DNA from: Hyphomicrobium sp.
GTDB lineage: Bacteria > Pseudomonadota > Alphaproteobacteria > Rhizobiales > Hyphomicrobiaceae
Assembly: GCA_021732485.1 (NCBI GenBank)
Contig: JAKFUV010000009.1
Span: forward strand, 1-64,000
Reading direction: 5' to 3'
Length of the DNA stretch: 64,000 bases
Part shown: positions 46,312-55,794 of the stretch, piece by piece
How the letters are laid out: every line of letters begins with the position of its first letter
How positions within the stretch are numbered: the stretch's first letter is position 1
Made by a program: the position numbers and the translations under genes
The notes under the pieces: generated by a model
Seen by the model: only the letters and a program-made list of their open reading frames with translations
What the model was told of the DNA's origin: nothing
The model's database searches: none

Positions 46312-47316
46312 TCAGCTCAACGCCACGTTGGCGGTGCTCTCGGGCAGTTCTTCGCCAAAGCAGCGCTGATAGAACTCGGCGACTAGCGGCTTTTCGAGAT
46401 CATCGCACTTATTGAGGAACGTGACGCGGAAGGCAAAGCCGATGTCGCCGAAAATTTCGGCATTCTCGGCCCAGGTCATCACCGTGCGCGGGCTCATCAC
46501 CGTCGACAAGTCGCCGTTGATGAAAGCCGAGCGGGTCAAGTCGGCAACGCGCACCATGTGCGAGACCTGCTTTTTCTTGGCATCCGACTTGGCGAATGCC
46601 TTGACCTTCGACAGCACGATCTTGGCTTCATCGTCGTGCGGCAGATAGTTCAACGTGGCGACGATCGACCAGCGGTCCATCTGCCCCTGGTTGATCTGCT
46701 GAGTGCCGTGATACAGGCCCGATGTATCGCCGAGGCCGATCGTGTTGGTGGTCGCGAACAGGCGAAACGCCGGATGCGGGCGGATGACCTTCGACTGATC
46801 GAGCAACGTCAGTTTGCCGGAAACTTCGAGCACGCGCTGAATGACGAACATGACATCGGGCCGCCCGGCGTCATACTCATCGAACACCAGCGCCGTGTTG
46901 CTTTGCAGCGCCCACGGCAGAATACCTTCCTTGAATTCTGTGACCTGCTGGCCGTCCTTGACGACGATGGCGTCCTTGCCGACCAGATCAATACGCGACA
47001 CGTGGCTGTCGAGGTTGACGCGAACGCACGGCCAATTCAGCCGCGCCGCGACCTGCTCGATGTGGGTCGATTTGCCGGTGCCATGATAGCCCTGGATCAT
47101 GACGCGGCGGTTGTGCTTGAAGCCGGCGAGGATGGCGAGCGTGACATCGCGATTGAACAGATAATCGGTATCGAGATCGGGCACGTGCTCCTCGGCCTTC
47201 GAATAGGCCGGCACTTCAAGATCACTGTCGATGCCGAACACTTGGCGGACCGAAAGTTTCATATCCGGCATGGCGGCCGCTGGCGCGCCTGCGACGGCGC
47301 TGGATTGCGTGCGCAT
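46312..47316 (-). CDS. cobS: Cobaltochelatase subunit CobS
   Basis: A 334-residue AAA+ ATPase subunit that forms rings with CobT and powers cobalt insertion by CobN. Walker A is GYHGTGKST (near residue 80), Walker B is LVFDEYDAG, and sensor 1 [11 protein letters not shown]. The N-terminal segment with [17 protein letters not shown] is typical. ATG 47316 is the start. It leads cobS-cobT-phytase-like; the J-domain gene lies upstream on the same strand, 111 bases away. Confidence 0.95.
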   Translation of the reverse strand: MRTQSSAVAGAPAAAMPDMKLSVRQVFGIDSDLEVPAYSKAEEHVPDLDTDYLFNRDVTLAILAGFKHNRRVMIQGYHGTGKSTHIEQVAARLNWPCVRVNLDSHVSRIDLVGKDAIVVKDGQQVTEFKEGILPWALQSNTALVFDEYDAGRPDVMFVIQRVLEVSGKLTLLDQSKVIRPHPAFRLFATTNTIGLGDTSGLYHGTQQINQGQMDRWSIVATLNYLPHDDEAKIVLSKVKAFAKSDAKKKQVSHMVRVADLTRSAFINGDLSTVMSPRTVMTWAENAEIFGDIGFAFRVTFLNKCDDLEKPLVAEFYQRCFGEELPESTANVALS

Positions 47317-47427
47317 CTTTGGTTGGGGTCCCGGCTGATTAAACTATTTTGTTGAGTGACGTTCGACTCGCGCCGGGGCCCACCGCTCCCGGAGTGTCGA
47401 ATGGAATGGCGCGTCGCGCTATGCGGC

Positions 47428-48045
47428 TCACGCCAAGCCTGATTGCTTCAAGTAATTATAGGCTTGGATGATCTCGCGCAACTTTTCCTCGGACCGGCTA
47501 TCACCGCCGTTGGCGTCCGGATGATGCAGTTTCACCAAATCTTTAAAGCGAGCCTTGATGTCGTCTTTCTGGGCGTCATCGGCCAAATCGAGAGTTTGGA
47601 AGGCTTTGCGCTCTAGTGGCTTCAGTTCGCGCCGGTAACTCGATGTTGCTGTGCGCGAGGATCGGTTTTTGCGCGGCGCGCTACGGGCGCTCGCCGCAAC
47701 GCGTTCGGCGGCTTCGGCCGTGCGAGCGCCGTCGCGTGTGCCGTGCGCCCAGGCGTTGGCCCCGGCCTTCCAGGTCGGGCGATGGCCGGTCAATGCATCC
47801 TTGCGAAACTCGTCAACCTCGACATCGCTCATGCCGTCGAAATAATTGTAGCCCTGGTTGTATTGGCGAACGTGATCGAGGCAAAAACGGTAATACTCGT
47901 TATCACGGCCGCGGCCCATCGGCGCTTTGTGCAACCCGGGCTTTTCGCAGCCTTTCCACTGGCATGTCTGCACAGCCGCTTCGCGCTTCACCGACCCTTT
48001 GCCGGAAACGCGAATGCTGTCGAAGAGTTTGGAATTCAGCTTCAT
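47428..48045 (-). CDS. J-domain protein with N-terminal Cys/His cluster
   Basis: A 205-residue protein with a C-terminal J domain (about 145-203) whose catalytic motif is HHPD, expected to stimulate an Hsp70. The N-terminal part has Cys28-x4-Cys33 and Cys55-x2-His58, a possible zinc site, followed by RQYNQGYNYFDGMS. A Ser/Arg-rich linker joins the parts. This J-domain/bolA divergence beside cobS is common in Hyphomicrobiales. The zinc site is inferred from spacing only. Confidence 0.88.
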   Translation of the reverse strand: MKLNSKLFDSIRVSGKGSVKREAAVQTCQWKGCEKPGLHKAPMGRGRDNEYYRFCLDHVRQYNQGYNYFDGMSDVEVDEFRKDALTGHRPTWKAGANAWAHGTRDGARTAEAAERVAASARSAPRKNRSSRTATSSYRRELKPLERKAFQTLDLADDAQKDDIKARFKDLVKLHHPDANGGDSRSEEKLREIIQAYNYLKQSGLA

Positions 48046-48240
48046 GACGCCTGAGTTTGCTGGGCCGAACGTTCACGGGGCCTGACTATGATGGTTCGGC
48101 GCCATCGGCACAAGGCGATACCGCGATCACGATGGTGCGCCAAAGAGCTTCGTTGCAAATCTGCCGACCACGCGTTAACGGCAAGTCTATCGTGACCGAT
48201 CAGTCGGCGCGCAACTAGCTCACTGGCGTTAGGTGATTTT

Positions 48241-48549
48241 GTGTCTGCGGAACCATTATCCGGCATCACGGCTGCCGAGCAGCGGGTGCGCGAGAAATTG
48301 ATCGCCGCGCTTCGGCCGACACGGCTCGATGTCATCAACGAGTCCGATCTTCATGCTGGGCATCGCGGCTCGCCGGGCACCGGCGAAAGTCACTTTCGCG
48401 TGCTGATCGTGGCCGACGCTTTCGCCGGTCAAAGCCGGGTGGCGCGCCACCGCATGGTCAATGAAATTTTGAAGGATGACGTTGGTCACCGCATTCACGC
48501 GCTAGCACTAGCGACCTACGCGCCGGGCGAAGCAATCCCGGCGGCGTAA
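48241..48549 (+). CDS. bolA: BolA family protein
   Basis: A 102-residue BolA-like protein. The class II KH-like fold is seen in VREKLIAALRPTRLDVINES, the conserved HAGH followed by ESHFRVLIVADAFAGQSRVARHRMV, and LKDDVGHRIHALALATYAP. The invariant His of the cluster-binding loop is present. The start is GTG 48241 with AGGTGA upstream. BolA proteins bind monothiol glutaredoxins and act in iron-sulfur trafficking. It is divergent from the J-domain gene. Confidence 0.93.
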   Translation: MSAEPLSGITAAEQRVREKLIAALRPTRLDVINESDLHAGHRGSPGTGESHFRVLIVADAFAGQSRVARHRMVNEILKDDVGHRIHALALATYAPGEAIPAA

Positions 48550-48564
48550 AGCCAAGCGAAACGC

Positions 48565-49890
48565 TTAGCCGCCCTGGAGCGCGTTGGTTTCAGCGGTCGA
48601 TCCGCCCCCGCTATCACCATTGAGCGCCGGCACCGGCTTGATGCGAAGCGCGGTGATTTTGTTGCGGCTCTTGCGCAAGATTTCAAATCGATAGCCGTGA
48701 AACGTGAAAACCTGGCCGGGCTCCGGAATGGTTTGCGCTTCATGAATGACAAGACCGGCGATCGTCGTCGCTTCTTCGTCCGGCAAATCCCAATCCATTT
48801 GCCGATTGAGATCGCGGATGGCGATCGTGCCGTCGACGTTGACGGTGCCATCGGCTTGCGGGCGGATATTCAGCTCGTGCGTATCGTGCTCGTCGGCGAT
48901 CTGGCCGACGATCTCTTCGAGAATATCTTCAAGTGTAATCAGCCCTTGGACTTCGCCGTACTCATCCACCACAAGTGCCATCTGGGCTTTTTTCTTCAAG
49001 AATTGATTGAGCTGATCCTTCACGCTGGTGGCATCCGGCACGAACCAGGGCTCGCTGGCAAAGCTCATGACATCCAGCCGCGACGGGTCCCAGCCAGACC
49101 GCCCGAGTGCCAGCAAAAGATCTTTGGTGTGCAGTACGCCGACGATATTTTCGGGCTCGTCTTTCCAAACCGGCGCGCGCGTGTACTGCGATTTCAGAAG
49201 TTCATCGAGGATTTTGGACGGCGGATCGTCGGCGTTCACCGTTTCCATTTTGGTGCGGTGAACCATGATGTCGGCGACTTCTAGATCGCGCAGGTCGAGC
49301 ACGCCGCCGAGCATTTCAGCATCGCCTTTGGCGACGGTGCCCTCTTTAGCTTGCAGATCGATGGTGCCGCGAATTTCTTCGTGGGCGGCGAGAATATTGG
49401 CGTTGTCGTCGGCTTCGCCGGGGGTCAATTTCAGCAATTGGCGGACCACGAATTCGATGGCCATCGTAAATGGCGCCATCACGTAGATCAACCCGCGCAT
49501 GATCGGCGCAACGATCAGCGCGACGCGATCGGAGTAAGCCAGGGCATACGTCTTTGGCAAAACAGCCGCAAAAATTACGATGAGAACGGTGATTGCCGCT
49601 GTCGCATAGACGACGCCGACTTCGCCGTACAGCTGAACGGCCAAATTGGCGGCGAGGGCAGAGGCCAAAACGTCGACCAGCGTATTGCCGAGCAACACCG
49701 TGCCGATCATTTTTTCCGGCGATGCGAGCACTTTGTTGACGGTCTTGGCTTGCTCGTTGCCGTCTTCCTGCAACGAATGCATGCGAGCCCGGGAGGCAGC
49801 GGTCAGGGCTGTTTCGCTGGCGTTGAAGAAGGCCGACAGTACGATCAGCAGCACGATAACGAAGAGGCTTAGGGCAAGTCCGAGTGTCAT
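48565..49890 (-). CDS. HlyC/CorC family (CNNM-type) transporter
   Basis: A 441-residue inner-membrane protein with an N-terminal CNNM (DUF21) domain of about four membrane segments (LALSLFVIVLLIVLSAFFNASETALTA start), two CBS domains (about 215-335; MVHRTKMETV, DEYGEVQGLITLEDILEEIVGQI) and a C-terminal CorC/HlyC domain (about 350-430, VDGTIAIRDLNRQMDWDLPD). The family exports Mg2+ or relates to divalent cation homeostasis. ATG 49890 is chosen at the first membrane segment; no strong Shine-Dalgarno is seen. It lies downstream of aroKB. Confidence 0.92.
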   Translation of the reverse strand: MTLGLALSLFVIVLLIVLSAFFNASETALTAASRARMHSLQEDGNEQAKTVNKVLASPEKMIGTVLLGNTLVDVLASALAANLAVQLYGEVGVVYATAAITVLIVIFAAVLPKTYALAYSDRVALIVAPIMRGLIYVMAPFTMAIEFVVRQLLKLTPGEADDNANILAAHEEIRGTIDLQAKEGTVAKGDAEMLGGVLDLRDLEVADIMVHRTKMETVNADDPPSKILDELLKSQYTRAPVWKDEPENIVGVLHTKDLLLALGRSGWDPSRLDVMSFASEPWFVPDATSVKDQLNQFLKKKAQMALVVDEYGEVQGLITLEDILEEIVGQIADEHDTHELNIRPQADGTVNVDGTIAIRDLNRQMDWDLPDEEATTIAGLVIHEAQTIPEPGQVFTFHGYRFEILRKSRNKITALRIKPVPALNGDSGGGSTAETNALQGG

Positions 49891-49971
49891 GGGGGTGAGA
49901 GAGCGTCCACTCTGCTGTTGCGACGAATGGCAAAAATCATAGCACAATCGGCCGCCCTGTGCTTGGGCTGG

Positions 49972-51678
49972 TTAGCGGGCAATTTCACCCGCCAGAAAGG
50001 CGCGCACGGTTTCCGGCGCAACGTCGCGTGTGACAAAAGCCTGACCGATGTCGCGGACCAGAATAAATGTCATCTGACCGTGGCGCACTTTTTTATCTTG
50101 CGCCATGAGCCGCATCAACTCGTCTGGATCGGCGCTGGCGCCCTGGATATCGCCGATCCGGGTCGGCAGGCCAACGGCGCTGAGATGTCGCGCGACACGA
50201 TCGGCGCTGCCATTTGGCGCAAAGCCGAGTTGCTCGGACAGACGGAACGCTAAGCACATGCCGATCGCGACCCCTTCCCCATGCAGAAGGCGATCGGAAT
50301 ATCCGGTCCATGCTTCGAGCGCATGACCGAAGGTGTGGCCGAGATTTAACAGGGCGCGATCGCCGGTTTCGGTTTCATCGCGCGCGACGATCGCGGCCTT
50401 GGCTTTCACGCTGGTTTCGATGGCGTCGGTCAGCGGTCCGCCGTTGTTGCCGAACACCGCCGGCCAATGGCTCTCGAGCCAGGCGAAAAATTGCGCGTCG
50501 CCCAGCAGCCCATATTTGGCAACCTCCGCGTATCCGGCACGCATTTCACGCGGCGGCAGTGTCGACAGCACATCGGTATCGGCAATGACGAGGCTCGGTT
50601 GATGGAAAACGCCGATCAGGTTTTTCCCTTGCCGCGTGTTGATGCCGGTTTTGCCGCCGACGGAACTATCGACTTGTGCCAGCAGCGACGTCGGAATTTG
50701 CACGAAACGAATGCCGCGGCGCAGAATGCCGGCCGCGAAGCCCGCCAAATCACCGACGACGCCGCCTCCAAACGGAATGATAACATCGCCGCGTTCGAGG
50801 CCAAGTTCGAGCAGGCGTTCGCACAGCGGGCCGAGTTCGCGAAAACTTTTCGTCACTTCGCCGGGCGCGAGGACGATCGAGCCGGCATGCAGCCCCTCAG
50901 CCTTCAAGCTTGATTCAAGCGCTGCCAGATGATGGCGCGCAACATTCTCATCGGTGACGACGGCGCATTTGACTGGACCAAGACGGGTTTTGATCAAGGC
51001 GCCTGCCTGCGTCAGCAATCCGGCACCGATCAGGACATCATAGGAACGTTCGGCCAGATCGACCGCAACGTGACGCGACGGGTGGACAGACGTTTCAATG
51101 GGCGGCGTCGGCTGGCTGTCGGGCATGGGCATTTTCACCAACCGGCTGATGATCTCGGTCACGATGACGTCGTGGGGCTCTTCGCGGCTTTCGACGGTCA
51201 AGTCGGCCTCCGCGTAAACCGGATAGCGCGTATCGATCAGATTGCGCATCGTCGCCTCGGGATTTCCGTGGCGCAGCAATGGCCGCGTATCGCGTTTTGA
51301 AACCCGCCGCATCAATACAGCGAGATCCGCACGCAACCAAATCGACACGGCGGTATCGAGGATGCGGCGCCGCGTTTCGGCATGCATGAACGCCCCACCA
51401 CCAGTGGCTAGAATTTGTGGACCGCCGGTCAACAGTCGGGCGATGACACGACGCTCGCCGTCGCGGAAATGCGCTTCGCCATGATCCTCGAAAATTTCGT
51501 TGATCGACTTTGCCGCAGCCCGTTCGATCTCTTCGTCGGCATCGACGAACGGCAGGCCAAGGCGGGCTGCGAGCCGCTTTCCGATCGAGGATTTTCCACA
51601 CCCCATAAGACCGACAAGCACGATGGCGCGCTGACCGATTTTGGTCTTGATGAGATCAATGGCTTCCGCTTCGGTCAT
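49972..51678 (-). CDS. aroKB: Bifunctional shikimate kinase / 3-dehydroquinate synthase
   Basis: A 568-residue fusion of two shikimate-pathway enzymes. Residues about 10-185 are AroK: Walker A GLMGCGKSSIG, FRDGERRVIARLL and ATGGGAFMH. A short Pro-rich linker leads to AroB (about 205-560): PFGGGVVGDLAGFAAGILRRG, DSSVGGKTGIN, EVAKYGLLGD, LNLGHTFGHALE and LLHGEGVAIGM with the metal-binding residues. Most Alphaproteobacteria have separate adjacent aroK and aroB, so this is a gene fusion; fused forms are known in some Hyphomicrobiales. ATG 51678 is chosen over an upstream GTG at 51699. Confidence 0.93.
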   Translation of the reverse strand: MTEAEAIDLIKTKIGQRAIVLVGLMGCGKSSIGKRLAARLGLPFVDADEEIERAAAKSINEIFEDHGEAHFRDGERRVIARLLTGGPQILATGGGAFMHAETRRRILDTAVSIWLRADLAVLMRRVSKRDTRPLLRHGNPEATMRNLIDTRYPVYAEADLTVESREEPHDVIVTEIISRLVKMPMPDSQPTPPIETSVHPSRHVAVDLAERSYDVLIGAGLLTQAGALIKTRLGPVKCAVVTDENVARHHLAALESSLKAEGLHAGSIVLAPGEVTKSFRELGPLCERLLELGLERGDVIIPFGGGVVGDLAGFAAGILRRGIRFVQIPTSLLAQVDSSVGGKTGINTRQGKNLIGVFHQPSLVIADTDVLSTLPPREMRAGYAEVAKYGLLGDAQFFAWLESHWPAVFGNNGGPLTDAIETSVKAKAAIVARDETETGDRALLNLGHTFGHALEAWTGYSDRLLHGEGVAIGMCLAFRLSEQLGFAPNGSADRVARHLSAVGLPTRIGDIQGASADPDELMRLMAQDKKVRHGQMTFILVRDIGQAFVTRDVAPETVRAFLAGEIAR

Positions 51679-51985
51679 GACACTTTCAGGTCGCGGCACT
51701 CAGGTCCACGGTGTTGGCGATCAGCCCGCGTTCCGTGACCGCACGGGGCTGCGACCGGACTTTGCGCAGACCTCAAGCCGGCCGGCGTCGTCATGCCACG
51801 AACACCTGCGCCGGGCAAATCCGAAGCCAAACTTGTGCTAACGAGACGTCACGATCGGCGTTCACGGTGCCGTTGGCGCCGGAGACCGCATCAGCCATAC
51901 TGGTATCAAACGGGCCCCTTACTGCTATCTCGGCGAACCGTGACGACCATCGACGACACTTAAGCTAAAGGTATTGGACGCTCCC
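51679..51985. promoter_or_regulatory. Divergent region between aroKB and the small membrane protein
   Basis: A 307-base region that should carry the aroKB promoter and the promoter of the xerD-containing transcript. I see no gene, strong hairpin or clear promoter consensus. Confidence 0.35.
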
Positions 51986-52129
51986 ATGCCAAGCGTTTTC
52001 CGATTTTTGCTGATCGCCGCAACGCTCAGTGCCATTGCGATGACGGGGCTGTACATTCTCGCAACCCGATTCGAACCGGAACAGCAGACCGTGAGCAAGA
52101 CTGTCCCTGGCGTCAAAATTCGCCGCTAA
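51986..52129 (+). CDS. Small single-pass membrane protein (47 residues)
   Basis: The open frame ATG 51986 to TAA 52129 encodes MPSVFRFLLIAATLSAIAMT and 27 further residues: one hydrophobic helix (about 5-26), then a charged tail with FEPEQQ and a basic end VPGVKIRR. The positive-inside pattern and the tail look like a real small protein, and short proteins of this form occur upstream of xerD in related genomes as I recall (not checked). It ends 24 bases before the following gene on the same strand. Function unknown. Confidence 0.6.
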   Translation: MPSVFRFLLIAATLSAIAMTGLYILATRFEPEQQTVSKTVPGVKIRR

Positions 52130-52153
52130 CCTCTCCGGTACCGACAACCAACG

Positions 52154-53866
52154 ATGCAGATCATCCACTCTCGCCGCCGCCGACGTCTTGCCGCGCTCAT
52201 CGCTGGAGGCGCATGGGCGGTGTCAGGCGGTCTCAGTCTGGCGCAAGACGCTCGCCCGCCGCGTCCCGACACTGTCTTGCGCGACGTGCTTCCAGCGCCG
52301 GTGATGAAGGACGATCTGGCGCCAGTCATGGCGGCCGATGGCTCGGGCCTGCCGTTCGAATTATGGCGCGGCCTCGATGTCGCCTCACTCGAGACGCTGA
52401 TCGGCGAGCTTGAAATCCCGCCGCGCTCGCCAGCCCTGCATGCGTTGTGGAAACGGCTGATTACGTCCAGCGTGACCCTGGCGCCTGGCGTTGAGACCGA
52501 CGCAAAATTCACGGCGTTGCGGCTGGAGGCGCTGTATCGCTCCGGCTTGGCCGACGACGCCGCAAAAGAATTGGCGCGGCAGAACGGCGCCGGCGATCCA
52601 CTGCTCATTGCTCTCAGCGCTCGCAACGAACTCGCCAGCGGCCGTGCGGCTAAGGCGTGCGAGATCATGCGAGCCGGCGCCGCTCTCAAACCGCAAATGC
52701 CAAAGCGCCTCAGGGCCCAGGCGATCTTGATGTCGGGATATTGCGCGGCTATTGGCGGCGACACAGCGGGCGCAGGTCTCGCCGGTGAGCTTGCGCGAGA
52801 AGAGGGCCTGGAAACCTCGCCGGGCCTAGACGCGCTCGACGCCCTTTCCATCGGCGCCAAGCCGAAACTCTCGACTTTCAAAACACTCTCTCTGCTCGAT
52901 TACCGCATCGTCGAAAAGGTCGGCGGCATTGGCGCGAGGCAAGTGCTGGAAAAGGCCGAGCAAGCCTTGCTTGTCGCTTTGGCCAATGACCCCGCGACGC
53001 CCGCCGATATCGGTTTGCCGGCATCCGAGGCTGCGGCGCGGCTGAACGGTCTGACGCCTGAAACGCTGGCTGCCATCTATCGCGCCAATGGCCAGACGGA
53101 AAGCGCTGAGACGCTGTTGGCGGCGAAGGGCGGATCAGACATCAACCACCGTGCCTCGCTGTTCAAGGCCGCCGAGATCGAAAAAACGCCAATCAAAAAG
53201 ACCCGCCTCATCCGTGCGTTTCTCGATGATGCAAAACACCAGGGCCTGAGCTTTCAAGCTTTGCAGATGATTGCGCCGGCGATCACCGCGCTCGCCCCTG
53301 CCGAAGAACTCACTTGGTTTGCGGAAACGGCCGCCGAGATCGGCCTGGCATCAGGGAAATATGATCTGACACGACGGTGGGTGGCACTTGCCAATTCGCC
53401 CGATCGCCCGGATACGAATTTATCGCACTGGCTGGCGCTGACCGATATCGCCGATCCGAAGGCAAGCAATCGCGGCGCGGATCTCGAGGCACTCTTGCCG
53501 CTCGCCAATCGCGGCCGCTTTCAGCCTGAGGCCCTGCATCGCGTTGCAACCGTGCTCGATGCCCTGAATTACAATGTCCCGATCCCGCTTTGGGACGCGG
53601 CAAGCCGGACACCGCAACCCGACGGCGGATATCTACCACCGACCGGCGTGCTATCTGAATTGCAGGATGCGGCGAAGAAAAAAGAATATGGCCGCACGGT
53701 CCTTCTCACCATGAAGACGCTCGGGCCGAACGGCGCTGAAGGAGCACACATCATTGCGCTTGGTGACAGCATCCGGGCGCTGAAGCGCGCGGGTCTCGAA
53801 CCCGACGCGCGGCGGCTGGCTTTGGAAGCGCTGCTATTTGCATGGCCGCGCGGGGCGGCGAATTGA
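52154..53866 (+). CDS. Exported helical-repeat (TPR-like) protein of unknown function
   Basis: A 570-residue protein with a signal peptide: a run of Arg (residues 7-11), hydrophobic 13-28, cleavage near SLAQD. The mature part is Ala/Leu-rich and almost all helical, with repeated helix pairs such as ALRLEALYRSGLADDAAKEL, LIALSARNELASGRAAKACE and RLNGLTPETLAAIYRANGQT, suggesting a TPR-like scaffold. It lies between the small membrane protein and xerD, 12 bases from xerD, so the three are probably one transcript. No specific role can be given. Confidence 0.75.
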   Translation: MQIIHSRRRRRLAALIAGGAWAVSGGLSLAQDARPPRPDTVLRDVLPAPVMKDDLAPVMAADGSGLPFELWRGLDVASLETLIGELEIPPRSPALHALWKRLITSSVTLAPGVETDAKFTALRLEALYRSGLADDAAKELARQNGAGDPLLIALSARNELASGRAAKACEIMRAGAALKPQMPKRLRAQAILMSGYCAAIGGDTAGAGLAGELAREEGLETSPGLDALDALSIGAKPKLSTFKTLSLLDYRIVEKVGGIGARQVLEKAEQALLVALANDPATPADIGLPASEAAARLNGLTPETLAAIYRANGQTESAETLLAAKGGSDINHRASLFKAAEIEKTPIKKTRLIRAFLDDAKHQGLSFQALQMIAPAITALAPAEELTWFAETAAEIGLASGKYDLTRRWVALANSPDRPDTNLSHWLALTDIADPKASNRGADLEALLPLANRGRFQPEALHRVATVLDALNYNVPIPLWDAASRTPQPDGGYLPPTGVLSELQDAAKKKEYGRTVLLTMKTLGPNGAEGAHIIALGDSIRALKRAGLEPDARRLALEALLFAWPRGAAN

Positions 53867-53878
53867 GGTCGCAGCAAG

Positions 53879-54832
53879 ATGCAACGCGACAAACCCGATG
53901 AACAGCCAAGACGCGGGCCCGACCATCGCGCGGCGTTCCTCGACATGATGTCGGCCGAGCGCGGCGCGGCCGAGAATACACGCGAAGCCTACGCCCGCGA
54001 CCTCGACGCATTTTTAGCATTCCTGGCAGCGCGCGGCCTCGCCGACACCACGGCCACGTCGAAAGACGTCCAAGCCTATCTGGTCGCCATGACGAACGAC
54101 GGCCTGGCCGCGACCTCGCGCGCCCGACGCTTATCGTCGGTCAAGCAGTTCTATCGATTTTTGTTCAACGACGGCCTCATCGACATCGATCCAACATCGG
54201 GTCTCTCGGGTCCAAAACGGCAGCGCGCGTTGCCGAAAGTCTTGAGCGTCGCCGAGGTTGACCGGCTGTTGACCGCAGCAGCCCAGCGCATCGACGGTCA
54301 AGAAGGCCGCGCCTTGTTTCGCGCCCTGCGTTTCAATTGTCTGGTCGAAATTCTCTATGCCACCGGCATGCGCGTCAGCGAGCTTGTGTCGCTGCCCCGA
54401 TCGGTGGTGCGCGGTGATCAGCGCGTCTTGACGATCAAGGGCAAAGGCGGCCGCGAACGCCTGGTGCCGCTCAATCCGGCGGCGCGGGCGGCGCTGGATG
54501 CCTATCTCGCGGTGGCCGGGCGGTTCGACAATTCGCCGTGGCTGTTTGCCTCGAAGGCGGCCGACGGCCATGTGACGCGGCAAGCCTTCGCGCTGGATTT
54601 GAAAGACATCGCCGGTGACGCGGGCCTCGATCCGGACCGTGTTTCGCCGCATGTTTTACGCCATGCCTTCGCCAGCCATTTGCTGGATCGCGGGGCTGAT
54701 TTGCGGGCCGTGCAGCAGCTCCTCGGCCATGCCGATATATCAACAACAGAGATCTATACGCACGTCCTGCAAGAACGGCTGAAAGCCCTCGTCAACGCGC
54801 ATCATCCGCTGGCCAAGCTGGGCAAAACCTAA
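53879..54832 (+). CDS. xerD: Site-specific tyrosine recombinase XerD
   Basis: A 317-residue tyrosine recombinase that with XerC resolves chromosome dimers at dif. The N-terminal SAM-like domain (about 20-105) is followed by the catalytic domain with Arg in ATGMRVSELVSLP (near 162), Lys in IKGKGGRERLVPL, HVLRHAFASHLL (His, Arg), the second His in QQLLGHADIS and the nucleophile Tyr in TTEIYTHV. Nothing suggests an integron or phage integrase: gene length and genomic context fit the housekeeping protein. Confidence 0.94.
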   Translation: MQRDKPDEQPRRGPDHRAAFLDMMSAERGAAENTREAYARDLDAFLAFLAARGLADTTATSKDVQAYLVAMTNDGLAATSRARRLSSVKQFYRFLFNDGLIDIDPTSGLSGPKRQRALPKVLSVAEVDRLLTAAAQRIDGQEGRALFRALRFNCLVEILYATGMRVSELVSLPRSVVRGDQRVLTIKGKGGRERLVPLNPAARAALDAYLAVAGRFDNSPWLFASKAADGHVTRQAFALDLKDIAGDAGLDPDRVSPHVLRHAFASHLLDRGADLRAVQQLLGHADISTTEIYTHVLQERLKALVNAHHPLAKLGKT

Positions 54833-54952
54833 TCCGCCGATTGTCCGCGCCATCTGAGATGGGCCAACGGCGCGCCAATTCTAACGACCGGCATCGCAAG
54901 GTATGCTAGAAGCGCCGCCAAAATAGTGATCAGCCATCGAGAGGAACCGCAC

Positions 54953-55612
54953 ATGAGCCGGCTGTACGGAGACAATCACCGCGCGCTGCAAATGGCGTTT
55001 GATACGCGCGCGCTGGCCGATCGCATCGAAGCCATTGCCGTGAAACCTGAGGTCGATGAGCTGGCGCAAGGTTTTATCCAAAGCCGCGACATGTTTTTTC
55101 TATCAACCATCGATCAAAATGGCCGGCCGACGGTGTCGTACAAGGGTGGCACGCCCGGCTTCGTTCGCGTTGTCGACAACAACACGCTTTTGTTTCCCAG
55201 CTACGACGGCAACGGCATGTACCTGTCGATGGGCAATATCTCGGGCAATCCCGAAATCGGCATGCTGTTTATCGATTTCGAAAAGCCGTTTCGCCTGCGC
55301 TTGCAGGGCCGCGCCGAGTTGATCGTTTCGGGGCCTGAGCTCGAATTCTTTAAAGAAGCCGAAATGGTGGTGAAAGTGTCGGTGCACGAAACCTGGATGA
55401 ATTGCCCGCGCTATATTCATCGCTATCAAAAACTTGAAGCCTCGCGTTATGCTCCGGGAGTTGAATCCGAGACGCCGTTTTGCGAGTGGAAACGAATTGA
55501 CGGATTGCAGGATGTCGTGCGCCCGTCGGAGCGCCAAAAAGCTGCGGACCTCGGCACAACGACTATTGACGAATGGATGGGCAAGGTGATGACCGGCGAT
55601 ACGGGTGCTTGA
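54953..55612 (+). CDS. Pyridoxamine 5'-phosphate oxidase family protein
   Basis: A 219-residue split-barrel flavin-binding protein of the PPOX-like family. Typical segments are FIQSRDMFFLSTIDQNGRPT, YKGGTPGFVRVVDNNTLLFP and GNISGNPEIGMLFIDFEKPF, followed by LRLQGRAELI. It lacks the substrate residues that define true PdxH, and the close relatives are uncharacterised flavoproteins. ATG 54953 has GAGAGGAA 6 bases upstream. It begins an accessory stretch between xerD and accA. Confidence 0.85.
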   Translation: MSRLYGDNHRALQMAFDTRALADRIEAIAVKPEVDELAQGFIQSRDMFFLSTIDQNGRPTVSYKGGTPGFVRVVDNNTLLFPSYDGNGMYLSMGNISGNPEIGMLFIDFEKPFRLRLQGRAELIVSGPELEFFKEAEMVVKVSVHETWMNCPRYIHRYQKLEASRYAPGVESETPFCEWKRIDGLQDVVRPSERQKAADLGTTTIDEWMGKVMTGDTGA

Positions 55613-55617
55613 GAGAG

Positions 55618-55644
55618 ATATCACTTTTTCAATAGGAGTGATAT
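55618..55644. other. Short inverted repeat after the PPOX-family gene
   Basis: A perfect 7-bp dyad ATATCAC/GTGATAT separated by 13 bases begins 5 bases after the stop at 55612. It lacks a terminal T tract, so it may be a weak 3' hairpin or an operator for the acyltransferase gene downstream. Confidence 0.35.
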
Positions 55645-55794
55645 TGGCGCCGATGATCGCGAGGGCGCCGAATTGCAGGCGATTAAGACGTGTGATCCGC
55701 TACAATTGAACCTGCCAGCGCAGCAAGGTTGAGTTGACCTGCTTTCTTGAACGTGTCTCAGTGATAGTGTTCAAGTCAGCTTGGCGGAAACCTC

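Noticed and set aside
53879-54832. Tyrosine recombinase as a sign of an integrated mobile element
   Set aside because: Length, motif set and housekeeping neighbours fit chromosomal XerD; no attachment-site repeats or phage genes are seen.
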